From: Spirochaetales bacterium
Lineage (GTDB): Bacteria; Spirochaetota; Spirochaetia; Treponematales; UBA12059
Assembly: GCA_016928955.1 (NCBI GenBank)
Contig: JAFGJV010000037.1
Span: 34,111-98,110 of the forward strand
Direction of reading: 5' to 3'
DNA length: 64,000 nt
Shown: positions 35,434-43,626 of the stretch, piece by piece
How positions within the stretch are numbered: the first letter of the stretch is position 1
Layout: each line of letters starts with the position of its first letter
Program-made: the position numbers and the translations under genes
Notes under the pieces: generated by a model
What the model was told of the DNA's origin: nothing
Database searches by the model: none
Seen by the model: the letters and a program-made list of their open reading frames with translations, nothing else

Positions 35434-35458
35434 GTGATGGGACGATGCGTGCCGCCGT

Positions 35459-36418
35459 TTACGCTCCAGCGTGCCCAATGAGCCAGGCCCGGTGCGTACC
35501 CGGGCGGTAATCCTGGGGCACGGATCGGGCGCTGATATCTTCCGTGCTCGCGCCATGCAGGAGACCCGCGTCAAATTTCAGTTGACGGGAATTGCTTGAG
35601 AACAACAGCAGGCCATCCGGGGCCAGCACGGCCAGGGCGGCGTTCACCAGATCGGCCCAATGACGGTTGACGTCCAGGTACCTGTCCATGCCTTTGGAAT
35701 TGGAAAAGGTGGGTGGGTCCAGCACGATAAGGTCCCACACCCTGCCCCTGGCCGCTTCCAGCCAGGCCAGCACGTCCGCCCTGGTGTCCTCATACCGGTC
35801 CACGGGCAGGCCGTTTAAGGCCAGGTTGTCCAGAGCCCAGTCCAGGTAGTTTCTGGACAGGTCCACGGCGCTTACCATGGACGCTCCCCCGGCCAACGCG
35901 TACACGGAAAAACTGCCGGTATAACAGAACAAATTGAGCACGCGCTTGCCGGCCGCGCGCTCCCTGATCCAGGACCGACCCGGCCTGTGGTCCATGAACA
36001 GGCCCGTGTCCAGATAGTCGCTCAAGTTAACCCTGAAATGAAGCCCCTGCTCCCGAACCACGAGCGTCGATCCCCGCTCTTCCATGCGCCCGTACTGCTC
36101 ATCAAGGCCGAGCCTGCGGCGCTGTTTGACGTGCACAGCCGACGGTTCCACGCCCAGGGCCTCGGACGCGGCGCTTTCCATGAGCTCCAGCCATGCTTGT
36201 TCGTCTGCCGGGTCCTTATCGTAGGGCCTCTCGTACAGGTAGAGCACCGCGGCGTCACCGTACCGGTCCAGGGCCAGGGGGATTTCGGGGATGTCGCGGT
36301 CGTACACACGGTAGCAGGTGGTGTCGTTTTTTCTGGCCCATTTGGCCAGATGCCTGTCTCGCTTGACCGCCCGATTGAGGAAATAGTCGCGTTGGCGGAT
36401 ATCGCGCTCACTCGCCAT
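35459..36418 (-). CDS. RlmK-like class I rRNA methyltransferase
   Basis: A 319-residue SAM-dependent methyltransferase. The N-terminal half has the EEHI-like region AVKRDRHLAKWARKNDTTCYRVYDRDIPEIPLALDRY and LVVREQGLHFRVNLSDYLDTGLFMDHRPGRSWI, typical of the RlmK half of RlmKL and of RlmI. The Rossmann motifs are VLNLFCYTGSFSVYAL and SAVDLSRNYLDWA, with catalytic LIVLDPPTFSNSK. It lacks the RlmL half and a PUA domain. A probable target is 23S rRNA (m7G in the RlmK case), inferred from family. GAGG precedes the ATG at 36418. It follows rex by 27 bases. Confidence 0.85.
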   Translation of the reverse strand: MASERDIRQRDYFLNRAVKRDRHLAKWARKNDTTCYRVYDRDIPEIPLALDRYGDAAVLYLYERPYDKDPADEQAWLELMESAASEALGVEPSAVHVKQRRRLGLDEQYGRMEERGSTLVVREQGLHFRVNLSDYLDTGLFMDHRPGRSWIRERAAGKRVLNLFCYTGSFSVYALAGGASMVSAVDLSRNYLDWALDNLALNGLPVDRYEDTRADVLAWLEAARGRVWDLIVLDPPTFSNSKGMDRYLDVNRHWADLVNAALAVLAPDGLLLFSSNSRQLKFDAGLLHGASTEDISARSVPQDYRPGTHRAWLIGHAGA

Positions 36419-36445
36419 ATTGGGCCTCGCGCCCTGGACGCCCGT

Positions 36446-37090
36446 TCAGTCCAGCCGCTCGTGCCGGAGGCGGTTTTTTATGGACAGCATGGCGTAGCCT
36501 GAGGACAGGTCCTCGTTCTGCACGACCACGTCCTCCGGAGCCTTGACCTTGACGTTGGTGAAATTCCAGAGCGCCTTGACGCCACAGGACACCAGCTGGT
36601 CCGTAACCATCTGAGCGAATTCCGAGGGTACGGTCAGTACGGCCGTGGTCACGCCCAGCTGGGGAAGCCGGCTGGACAGGTCCGTTATGGGATACACCGG
36701 CACACCGTACACCTTGGCGCCTGTTTTCTTGGCGTCGGCGTCAAAACCGGCGACGATGTTGAGACCGTGCTTCTTGAAACCGGGAAAGCCTATCAGGGCG
36801 CTGCCCAGGTTTCCGGTGCCTATCACAACGGCCTTCACTTCCTGGTCCCAGTTCAGGTAGCTCTCAATGGCCTTGACCAGGGCCTCCACCGGGTAGCCGC
36901 GCTTGGGCTTGCCCACGATTCCGGTGATGGACAGGTCTTTCCGTACCTGAATGGGTTCCAGGCTGAGCTCGTTGGCGATAACGGTGCCGGAGAGAAATTC
37001 GTCGCCGTGCTCAAAGGCCTGCCGCGCGATGAGCAGGTAGGACGGCAGACGCCTGACGGACGGTGCGTAGGATACCTTGATCTTGTACAT
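36446..37090 (-). CDS. rex: Redox-sensing transcriptional repressor Rex
   Basis: A 214-residue protein with an N-terminal winged helix (SVRRLPSYLLIARQAFEHGDEFLSGTVIANELSLEPIQVRKDLS) and a C-terminal NADH-binding fold (VVIGTGNLGSALIGFPGF, then FDADAKKTGAKVYGVPVY). Rex senses the NADH/NAD+ ratio and represses fermentation and respiration genes. A domain-swapped C-terminal helix (YAMLSIKNRLRHE) is present. It is slightly unusual in lacking the opening 'ip.at..RL' spacing of firmicute Rex. It probably controls itself through the dyad at 37139-37164. Confidence 0.93.
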   Translation of the reverse strand: MYKIKVSYAPSVRRLPSYLLIARQAFEHGDEFLSGTVIANELSLEPIQVRKDLSITGIVGKPKRGYPVEALVKAIESYLNWDQEVKAVVIGTGNLGSALIGFPGFKKHGLNIVAGFDADAKKTGAKVYGVPVYPITDLSSRLPQLGVTTAVLTVPSEFAQMVTDQLVSCGVKALWNFTNVKVKAPEDVVVQNEDLSSGYAMLSIKNRLRHERLD

Positions 37091-37138
37091 AGCCTATCCT
37101 GAAATTCGGGTTTAGCTCGGCTGGCCCGCCGCCGGCAA

Positions 37139-37171
37139 TTCACGATTAAGGTATATCGTGTGAAATGTCAA
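37139..37171 (-). promoter_or_regulatory. rex promoter with overlapping dyad
   Basis: On the minus strand TTGACA (37166-37171) and TAATCG (37143-37148) have a 17-base spacer. A dyad, TTCACACGAT and ATCGTGAA, covers the spacer and the -10 box (37139-37164). It partly matches the TTCACA half of Rex operators, so autoregulation is plausible. Confidence 0.5.
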
Positions 37172-37334
37172 GAAAAAGTACGATATCCAACCCAGCGGCC
37201 GAACCTGGAACGGCGACTGAAAGGAATAGGCAGCGGGTATCGGAGGGCGTGTGCCCCGCCGGGGAGCCGGGAAGCTCTCTGTCTGTATATCGCACAGGTT
37301 AATGAGCATTTGCCCATAATATAGCATAAAAAGA

Positions 37335-37371
37335 AAGCTCCGTGGAAAAAGGAGGTAAAACCACGGAGCTT
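37335..37371. other. Hairpin with a GGAGG/CCTCC loop in a long intergenic region
   Basis: AAGCTCCGTGG and its exact complement enclose a 15-base loop with GGAGG on plus and CCTCC on minus. The region 37091-37787 has no credible gene. It also holds a second dyad at 37390-37399 / 37439-37448 (CCGACCGTAT...ATACGGTCGG) and a promoter at 37479. The CCTCC loop could pair with Shine-Dalgarno sites if transcribed from the minus strand. Confidence 0.45.
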
Positions 37372-37478
37372 GTGCCGAACCGCTGGGGTCCGACCGTATT
37401 ACTATACCTACTATACCGGTTTTATGCAAGCATTTTGTATACGGTCGGGAGAAACCCTGGACCCGCCGGATCGAGGGC

Positions 37479-37507
37479 TTACTTTTTTTTCACTTTTTTG
37501 CTATGGT
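37479..37507 (+). promoter_or_regulatory. Promoter upstream of the Rrf2 regulator
   Basis: TTACTT (37479-37484) and TATGGT (37502-37507) have a T-rich 17-base spacer. The -10 box continues GCCGG, the same -10 and discriminator pattern seen before tRNA-Gly and at 51474. The leader to the ATG would be about 275 bases. Confidence 0.5.
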
Positions 37508-37787
37508 GCCGGCCTTGCCAGGGTATCCTCCGTCCACGCGGCCCGTATGCGCGCGTCGGGGACCGGCAACACGGATAGAGAGCGATTTCCTTCCGTCCAT
37601 ATTGAAATCCGCGGTGCGTTGCGTAAGCATTACGGGAGGCTAATTCAAGACTCCGAAGAGTTTTGCGAAAGTTTCCGCATGCTAATGCAAATTTTTCCGG
37701 CGTTTCTCGCCGCGCGGGTAACGCGGAAAACCGCACAGCCGGTCCACGGGCCAGGGGCCCTGGAAACCGGCATATTGGGAGTACAAA

Positions 37788-38216
37788 ATGCGAATGACGA
37801 CCAAGGGCAGATACGCTCTTCGTGCTACACTTGCCCTTGCCAGGATATCCAACGGATCCCCGGTTCCCGTGTCCATCAAGGCCATTGCCGAGGCTGAGGA
37901 CATATCCCCGGAATTTTTGGAACAGATATTCTACCGCCTCCGCAAGGCCGGCGTGATAGCATCCGTGCGCGGGCCAGGGGGCGGCTTTCATTTTTCCCTA
38001 CCCTTGGACGGCATCAGCGTCAAGCTGATCCTGGACGCCGCCGGGGAGGACTTTGACGTGGCGCCGTGCACGGATACCAACGCGGAGCCCTGCCCCAAGG
38101 CGAGCAGTTGCCAGGCCGGGCTGGTATGGAAGCGCCTGCACGGCGTTATCGACGACTATCTGGACGGAACTACCCTGGCTGACATACTGTCAGGAAGCCC
38201 GTCGCCCGCCAGCTAA
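37788..38216 (+). CDS. Rrf2-family regulator with Fe-S cysteines (IscR-like)
   Basis: A 142-residue winged-helix protein opening MRMTTKGRYALRATLALA, then VSIKAIAEAEDISPEFLEQIFYRLRKAGVIASVRGPGGGF, which is the Rrf2 DNA-binding domain. Cysteines 94, 102 and 108 match the C-terminal three-cysteine site of IscR-like proteins, with spacing slightly longer (7 then 5). It probably binds a [2Fe-2S] cluster and senses iron-sulfur or redox status. GGGAG precedes the ATG. No isc or suf genes follow, so the target is elsewhere. It sits near rex, but on the opposite strand. Confidence 0.9.
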   Translation: MRMTTKGRYALRATLALARISNGSPVPVSIKAIAEAEDISPEFLEQIFYRLRKAGVIASVRGPGGGFHFSLPLDGISVKLILDAAGEDFDVAPCTDTNAEPCPKASSCQAGLVWKRLHGVIDDYLDGTTLADILSGSPSPAS

Positions 38217-38253
38217 GCGGCTCGCGCCGGTCGCCCGCTCAGTCAGCACGTCC

Positions 38254-39648
38254 TCACTCGGCGTCCGCGAAGTCCTCCATGGTCCTTCTCTGCTCGTCGC
38301 TTATGAGCCCGAGCTCCTGACAGAGGGCAAAAAGCTCCCTGACATGGAAAAAGGCCCGCAGCCTGACGCCCTGGGCATCCATGTCGACCCTACCCTGCCG
38401 CCCGCGCTCTATCAGCACGGCCAGGTCCTCTACCACCAGGCCCTCATCCCTGAGTATGGCTATGGCTTCCAGTTTTGAGCTACCCGTGGTGATCAGGTCG
38501 TCCAGGAGGAGAACTCTCTCCCCGGGCTTGAAGTCGCCCTCCACCCGGTTGCCCGTGCCGTGGTCCTTGACCGGCATGCGCGGCCATACCATGGGCTTGC
38601 CGAGCCTCAGGGCCGTGGCAGTGGCCAGGGGCAGGGCCGCCGCAGGTATGCCCGCCACGCGGTCGAATTCCAGACCTCCGGCCAGCATCGCGTACGCGTT
38701 TGCCACCGCCGACAGGAGCCCGGGATCCGATATCACGCGCCTGAGATCCACGTAAAACGGCGAACGTTTGCCGCTCTTCAGGAGGAAATCTCCCGTGCGG
38801 AAGCAGCCAGAGTCGGCCAGGCCGCGCATGATGCGCTTTTTGAGCGCCTGGTCCCGCTTGGGGCGCCTACCGCCGGCCGATAGAGCTGCCGCCTTCCTGA
38901 GATCCTCCGCCAGGGCGCGGGCCGCGGCGGCCGGGTCCGGGGCGTCGGCCACGGAGCGGGCGGCCACGGGTATCAGCCCCGAGCCATCGTCCCTGGCGCC
39001 GGCCGCCCAGGCCGATGCTATGGTACCGCCCTGGGCCCCTATGCCGGGCGCAAGGATCCATGCGTCCGGGGCGGCCGCCCGGACGGCTGCCAGGGAAACA
39101 GGGTCGTTCCCGGGCGCCACCAGGGCTACCCTGTCAGACCAGGTAACGGCCTCTGCGGCCACTGCCTCGTACAGGGCCGTGCCTCCCACGGGCAGGTCCT
39201 GGAACACCCCCGCTCGGGGATTGCTGGTTCGGGCCAGAACGAACACCGCCTTGTCAGGGTATGCCAGGAAGGGATCCACAGAATCGCGCCCGAGGTACGG
39301 GCTGAGCGTTACCGCGTCCGCGCCCAGGCTGGCAAAGCAGGCCATCGCGTATGCCTCTGCCGTGGAACCTATGTCTCCGCGCTTGGCGTCCAGGAGCACG
39401 GGAGCCTCCGAGGGGATGTCGCGGATAAGCCGGGCCAAGGCCGCCATGCCGTCTGCTCCGTGGGCCTCAAAAAAGGCTATGTTCGGCTTGAAGCAGGCCG
39501 CCCAGGGCAGGGTCGCCTCTACCAGCCTCATGGACTGTGAGTACAGCAGCTCCGGGTCGCCACCCGGGGGCAGGCGCGGATCCAGGCCCACGCACAGGAG
39601 CGTGCCTTTGTTCTTCCAGGCTTCTTCGACGCGTTCGAAAAATGTCAT
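38254..39648 (-). CDS. PyrF-PyrE fusion: OMP decarboxylase / orotate phosphoribosyltransferase
   Basis: A 464-residue bifunctional enzyme for the last two steps of UMP synthesis. Residues 1-260 are the type-2 OMP decarboxylase: LCVGLDPRLP, then LLDAKRGDIGSTAEAYA with the catalytic K-x-x-D pair, and ILAPGIGAQGG. Residues 275-464 are OPRTase: SGCFRTGDFLLKSGKRSPFYVDLRR, and the PRPP loop VLLLDDLITTGSS. The order (decarboxylase first) is the reverse of animal UMP synthase. Both active sites look intact. GAGG lies before the ATG at 39648. The linker is Ala/Arg-rich (SAGGRRPKRDQALKK). Confidence 0.94.
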   Translation of the reverse strand: MTFFERVEEAWKNKGTLLCVGLDPRLPPGGDPELLYSQSMRLVEATLPWAACFKPNIAFFEAHGADGMAALARLIRDIPSEAPVLLDAKRGDIGSTAEAYAMACFASLGADAVTLSPYLGRDSVDPFLAYPDKAVFVLARTSNPRAGVFQDLPVGGTALYEAVAAEAVTWSDRVALVAPGNDPVSLAAVRAAAPDAWILAPGIGAQGGTIASAWAAGARDDGSGLIPVAARSVADAPDPAAAARALAEDLRKAAALSAGGRRPKRDQALKKRIMRGLADSGCFRTGDFLLKSGKRSPFYVDLRRVISDPGLLSAVANAYAMLAGGLEFDRVAGIPAAALPLATATALRLGKPMVWPRMPVKDHGTGNRVEGDFKPGERVLLLDDLITTGSSKLEAIAILRDEGLVVEDLAVLIERGRQGRVDMDAQGVRLRAFFHVRELFALCQELGLISDEQRRTMEDFADAE

Positions 39649-39890
39649 GGGAATGCCTCACGGCCGGCGGGATGCGGCCCAAGGTCACAAGCGGGCCACG
39701 ACAGGATAGCACGGGCCGCGCGGACGCGTCAAACCGGCGCTCCGCTTGGAGGACTCAAAAGCCGTCCCCGGTATTTGTGAAATACGCGTTCTTCGCGGTA
39801 TACTAGTTGAATGCGGTGCCGTCGCGGGAACGCGCCGGCCATCGCGGGCGCCGGCTGCCGGCCGGGCCCCTACCCGAGGAGGATTGTGCA

Positions 39891-41225
39891 ATGAGGAAAT
39901 TCACCATAGTAGCGGCCCTCGTCCTGGCGTGCGCCGGAGCCTGGGCCCAGGACGATGGCGGCTTGGACTTCCAGGCGGGCATCACCCTCGGCACTGACGT
40001 CATCATCGACGCGTACGGCAACCCGCAGACCTGGAACAGCCTGGGCTTCCAGCCAGACCTGTCGCTGGGCAACTTTGGCGTGGGCTTTGACCTGACCATG
40101 CGTTTCAAGCTGGCTCCCACCTCAGGCACGGCCATGGAAATCTACCCCGGCGACTGGGTACCCGACTATGAAGGCTCCGGGCGCAGTTTCCTGGACCTGT
40201 ACCTGCCCAAGATCATGTACGTGCGCTATGGCCAGCGGGGCGACCCTTTGTACGCCAAGCTCGGCTCCATAGACGACCTGACGCTGGGCACGGGCTTCAT
40301 CGTGGGCGACTACGCCAACACCCGCTTCCTGCCCGATCTCCGCATCTTCGGCCTCCAGCTCAACCTGGACGGGTCCCTCTTCGACTTCCCGTACATCGGC
40401 GTGGAGCTCCTCACGGGCAACCTGGCGCGTATGGATGTCCTGGGCGGCCGGCTCTATGTCCGGCCGCTGGCGGGTACCGAGATACCGCTATTGAGCAAGC
40501 TCCAGATCGGCGGCACGGCCGCGGCTGATTTCCAGCCCGAGCTGTACGTGGACACGCCGCTGGGCAACGACCCGGTGGCCATGTTCGGCGCCGACCTGTA
40601 CCTGCCGCTGATAGAGGGCGACGCCTTCCCGCTGGCCGTCTTTACCGAGCTTGCCTTCCAGCCCCAGTCGCGCACCGGCTACATGCTCGGCGCGGCCGGC
40701 CGCCTGATAGGCATCATCACCTACGGCGCCCAGCTCAGGTTCTTGTCGCCAGGCTTCATACCTACCTATTTTGACGCCAACTACGACATCTACCGCGCGG
40801 TCAAGTCAGACGTGATGGAAAGCGCCCCCTCTGGCGACCCCTTTGCCGGCTGGATGGCCAAGGCCGGCGCCAGTTTCCTGGAAGACAAAATCTTCTTTGA
40901 CGTGACCGTGGACGGTCCCTTTGCGGCCAATCCCGTGGTGCCCACGGACAATCCCGCCGAGTACCCGCACCTGCGCGGCGTGGCGGGCATCGGGGAGGGC
41001 ATCCTGGGCGGCTTCTTCTTCGACTTTGCCTACGACAAGTATTTCCTGGGCAAGGAGGGCGCCTTCTTCTCGGAGCTGGTCGACCCGACCAACGCCATCA
41101 TCACGGCCGCCGTCAACTTCAAGACCGGGGCGGCTGTTTTTACCCTGCTGTATAACCTGACCTACAACCCGGAAGACGGGGACTTTGACGTGACCTCGAG
41201 CCTGCAGAGCTCGATCAAATTCTGA
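39891..41225 (+). CDS. Outer-membrane beta-barrel protein
   Basis: A 444-residue exported protein with AGGAGGA before the ATG. A signal peptide ends AGAWAQ. The mature part is a run of amphipathic strands with many glycines and aromatics, ending in IKF with a terminal phenylalanine, as in outer-membrane barrels. It contains YAKLGSIDDLTLGTGFIVGDYANTRFLPDLRIFGLQLNLD, LGGRLYVRPL and FDANYDIYRA. All three have counterparts in the next gene, so the two are paralogous barrels. No pore or receptor family can be assigned. Confidence 0.85.
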   Translation: MRKFTIVAALVLACAGAWAQDDGGLDFQAGITLGTDVIIDAYGNPQTWNSLGFQPDLSLGNFGVGFDLTMRFKLAPTSGTAMEIYPGDWVPDYEGSGRSFLDLYLPKIMYVRYGQRGDPLYAKLGSIDDLTLGTGFIVGDYANTRFLPDLRIFGLQLNLDGSLFDFPYIGVELLTGNLARMDVLGGRLYVRPLAGTEIPLLSKLQIGGTAAADFQPELYVDTPLGNDPVAMFGADLYLPLIEGDAFPLAVFTELAFQPQSRTGYMLGAAGRLIGIITYGAQLRFLSPGFIPTYFDANYDIYRAVKSDVMESAPSGDPFAGWMAKAGASFLEDKIFFDVTVDGPFAANPVVPTDNPAEYPHLRGVAGIGEGILGGFFFDFAYDKYFLGKEGAFFSELVDPTNAIITAAVNFKTGAAVFTLLYNLTYNPEDGDFDVTSSLQSSIKF

Positions 41226-41244
41226 CGGCTCAAGGAGGACGAAC

Positions 41245-43506
41245 ATGCGTTTAAGCCGGATTTTACTGGCCCTGGCCATCGTGATGGCCGGATCGGCCCT
41301 GGCGCTGGCCCAGACCACGGGCCAGACCGTTGAACTCGAATTCGTTCAGGGCAACGACCTGACCCTGACCATGGCGGACGGCACGGTGTACACCTACGCC
41401 ACCGGCAACTTTGCCGAGGGCGATATCATCGCGCCGGGCGCCCAGCTAAGGACGGGCCCGACCACCACGGCCGAGCTCAGGCTCAAGCCCAACGGCACCC
41501 TCATCAAGATAGCCAAGTCCACCAGCTTCCGCGTGGACGGCCTGGCCACGCCCCAGCAGAACAACAACGTGTTCACCCTGGTGGCCGGCAAGGTGCGCAT
41601 GGCCGCGGCCAAAGGCTCCAACTACCAGGTGCTGACGTCCAGCACCGTGGCCGGCGTCCGCGGCACGGACTTTACTATGTCGTTCGAGGAAGGTCGCAAG
41701 GCAACGCTGATGGTCGCCAAGGGCGCCGTGGAATTCGGCAAGCTCGGGGCGGCCGCCGGGGAAACCATCCTGGTGGGTGCCGGCCAGTTTGCCGACTTCT
41801 TCACGTCCTTCACGCCCAAGGCGTACACGCCCGAGCAGTTCGCCGGAGAGTACGGCGACGTCCAGATAGACCCCGAGCGCATACCGGCCTCCGCCCTTGA
41901 AAACGGCGACCAGGCTCCCGCTGACACCGCTTCGGACGACGCCGACACGGCCGACACCGACGACGGAGCGGCCACAGACGTGGCGGATTCCACCGATTCT
42001 GGCGGCGACGCGGCCGGCGACGGGACCCCTGAGAGCCCGGAAGCCGCCGTTGAGAGCGCCTTTGTCACCTGGCTGCGCGACGTCCTCGGCATGGAAATAG
42101 GCTCGGTCACCATCAACGGCCAGACCTGGTCCAAAGCCGTGCTCCAGCCCACGTTTACCGTGGGCAAATTCAAGACCGCCCTGTACCTGCCCGTCATATA
42201 CTCGCAGAATCTCTTTGACCCGGACGACTGGTACCACCCCAACGGCAACGACGAGTGGTCGTTCGGCACGGACATAGGCTGGAGTAGCGACCCGTGGAAC
42301 GCCTTCCTGGACGCCGCCGCGGACGTGGCCCTGAAGTTCAAGTACATCGAGTACGGCCAGCCCGTGGTCGACCCCTTCTTCATCAAGGTGGGCAACCTGT
42401 CCAGCTTCACCGTGGGCCATGGCCTGGTGATGCGCGACTACGCCAACGACACCGAGTTCCCCGCGGTCAGGCGCCTGGGCTTCAATATTGGCCTGGACCT
42501 TGGCTCCTGGGGCTTTGAAGCCCTGGCCAACGATTTGGCCGACCCGCAGGTGTTCGGCGGCCGCGTGTACGTGCGTCCCATCAAGGACTTCAAGCTGGCG
42601 TTCGGCCTGTCCGCCGTGGCCGACTTCCATCCGGCCGCCATCTTTGACACGGACACCACAAGCGCCGAGGACTATGGCGACCCGATATTCATAGGCACGG
42701 GCCTGGACCTGGACCTGCCCATCGTCGACACTGACATCCTCGGCGTGCGCGCCTTCGCGGACGCGGCCGTCATGCTACCCATCGTGCGGAACGACTTCAC
42801 CTACCTGAGCTCGACCGGCGGGGAAGGCGTGCGCGTGGATATGCTGTGGGACGGCGGCCTCCAGAACTGGGGCGCCGCGATTGGCTTCATGGGCAACGTG
42901 GCCTTCATAGACTGGCGCCTTGAGTACCGCTACTTCACCGGCGCCTTCCGCCCCGCCTTCTTTGACGCCGGCTACGAGCGCGCCCGCGCCGAGCGCGTGC
43001 TTGAGTGGGCCGGCTACCTGTCCGGCGCCGTCACCGTGGACCAGGCGCCCTCGGTCATGGGCATATACGGCGAGGGCGGCACGTCCATATTCAAGGACAA
43101 GCTGACCCTGACCTTTGGCTACTTCTGGCCCTGGAGCGCGGACGCCGCCACCCTGACCCAGCAGATGGCCATGGCCAACGACTACTTCAAGGCCGAACTG
43201 ACCGTCAAGAAGGGCCTCATCCCCGTTCTTGACCTTTCGGGCGCCATCATCTACGAGCGCCGCAACTTTGTGCCCACCCTGCTTAACACCGCGGCCGGCG
43301 GCGTGAGCCTGTTCGACGAGAACACCGTCTTTGGCGGCGAGATCGTCGTGCCGGTTCCCGGCGCCCCCAACCTGGACCTGGCCGTGATCGTCAACACGGT
43401 GATAGAGCGCGAGCCCGACGGCAGCGTGATATACCGCGACGCCCCGACCAACACCATGCCCAGCATCGTGCCGGCCATCACCCTGGAAACCCGCCTGCAC
43501 TTCTAA
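41245..43506 (+). CDS. FecR-domain protein fused to an outer-membrane beta-barrel
   Basis: A 753-residue exported protein (signal peptide ending LALAQ), GGAGG before the ATG. Residues 50-170 form a FecR domain: GDIIAPGAQLRTGPTTTAELRLKPNGTLIKIAKSTSF, then FTLVAGKVRMAAAKG and VAGVRGTDFTMSFEEG. An acidic, Asp/Ala-rich linker covers about 235-275. The remaining 460 residues are a beta-barrel like the upstream gene (FIKVGNLSSFTVGHGLVMRDYANDTEFPAVRRLGFNIGLDLG; FGGRVYVRPI; FDAGYERARA) and end in LHF. FecR normally senses signals in the periplasm for a sigma factor; here it is joined to a barrel. A terminator follows. Confidence 0.87.
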   Translation: MRLSRILLALAIVMAGSALALAQTTGQTVELEFVQGNDLTLTMADGTVYTYATGNFAEGDIIAPGAQLRTGPTTTAELRLKPNGTLIKIAKSTSFRVDGLATPQQNNNVFTLVAGKVRMAAAKGSNYQVLTSSTVAGVRGTDFTMSFEEGRKATLMVAKGAVEFGKLGAAAGETILVGAGQFADFFTSFTPKAYTPEQFAGEYGDVQIDPERIPASALENGDQAPADTASDDADTADTDDGAATDVADSTDSGGDAAGDGTPESPEAAVESAFVTWLRDVLGMEIGSVTINGQTWSKAVLQPTFTVGKFKTALYLPVIYSQNLFDPDDWYHPNGNDEWSFGTDIGWSSDPWNAFLDAAADVALKFKYIEYGQPVVDPFFIKVGNLSSFTVGHGLVMRDYANDTEFPAVRRLGFNIGLDLGSWGFEALANDLADPQVFGGRVYVRPIKDFKLAFGLSAVADFHPAAIFDTDTTSAEDYGDPIFIGTGLDLDLPIVDTDILGVRAFADAAVMLPIVRNDFTYLSSTGGEGVRVDMLWDGGLQNWGAAIGFMGNVAFIDWRLEYRYFTGAFRPAFFDAGYERARAERVLEWAGYLSGAVTVDQAPSVMGIYGEGGTSIFKDKLTLTFGYFWPWSADAATLTQQMAMANDYFKAELTVKKGLIPVLDLSGAIIYERRNFVPTLLNTAAGGVSLFDENTVFGGEIVVPVPGAPNLDLAVIVNTVIEREPDGSVIYRDAPTNTMPSIVPAITLETRLHF

Positions 43507-43531
43507 AACCGGGTTCCCTGCGATTCAACGC

Positions 43532-43562
43532 GGCCGCCCCCTCTGTGGGGGCGGCCTTTTTT
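43532..43562 (+). terminator. Rho-independent terminator of the barrel operon
   Basis: GGCCGCCCCC and GGGGGCGGCC pair around TCTGT, followed by six T residues. Confidence 0.9.
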
Positions 43563-43626
43563 GGGCGGTCGGCTGGCACAGGAATACTGGTGACAGCGGC
43601 GTCCGCGCCATAGTATCCTTCCGTCC

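Noticed and set aside
33925..35481. Long plus-strand frame of 518 codons opposite the antiporter
   Set aside because: It is antisense to a gene with clear antiporter motifs, is dominated by Met/Pro/Thr/Arg, and has no ribosome site. It is a composition effect of high-GC DNA.
37370..37897. 175-codon plus-strand gene before the Rrf2 regulator
   Set aside because: It runs into the regulator in another frame, has no ribosome site and crosses dyads and a promoter.
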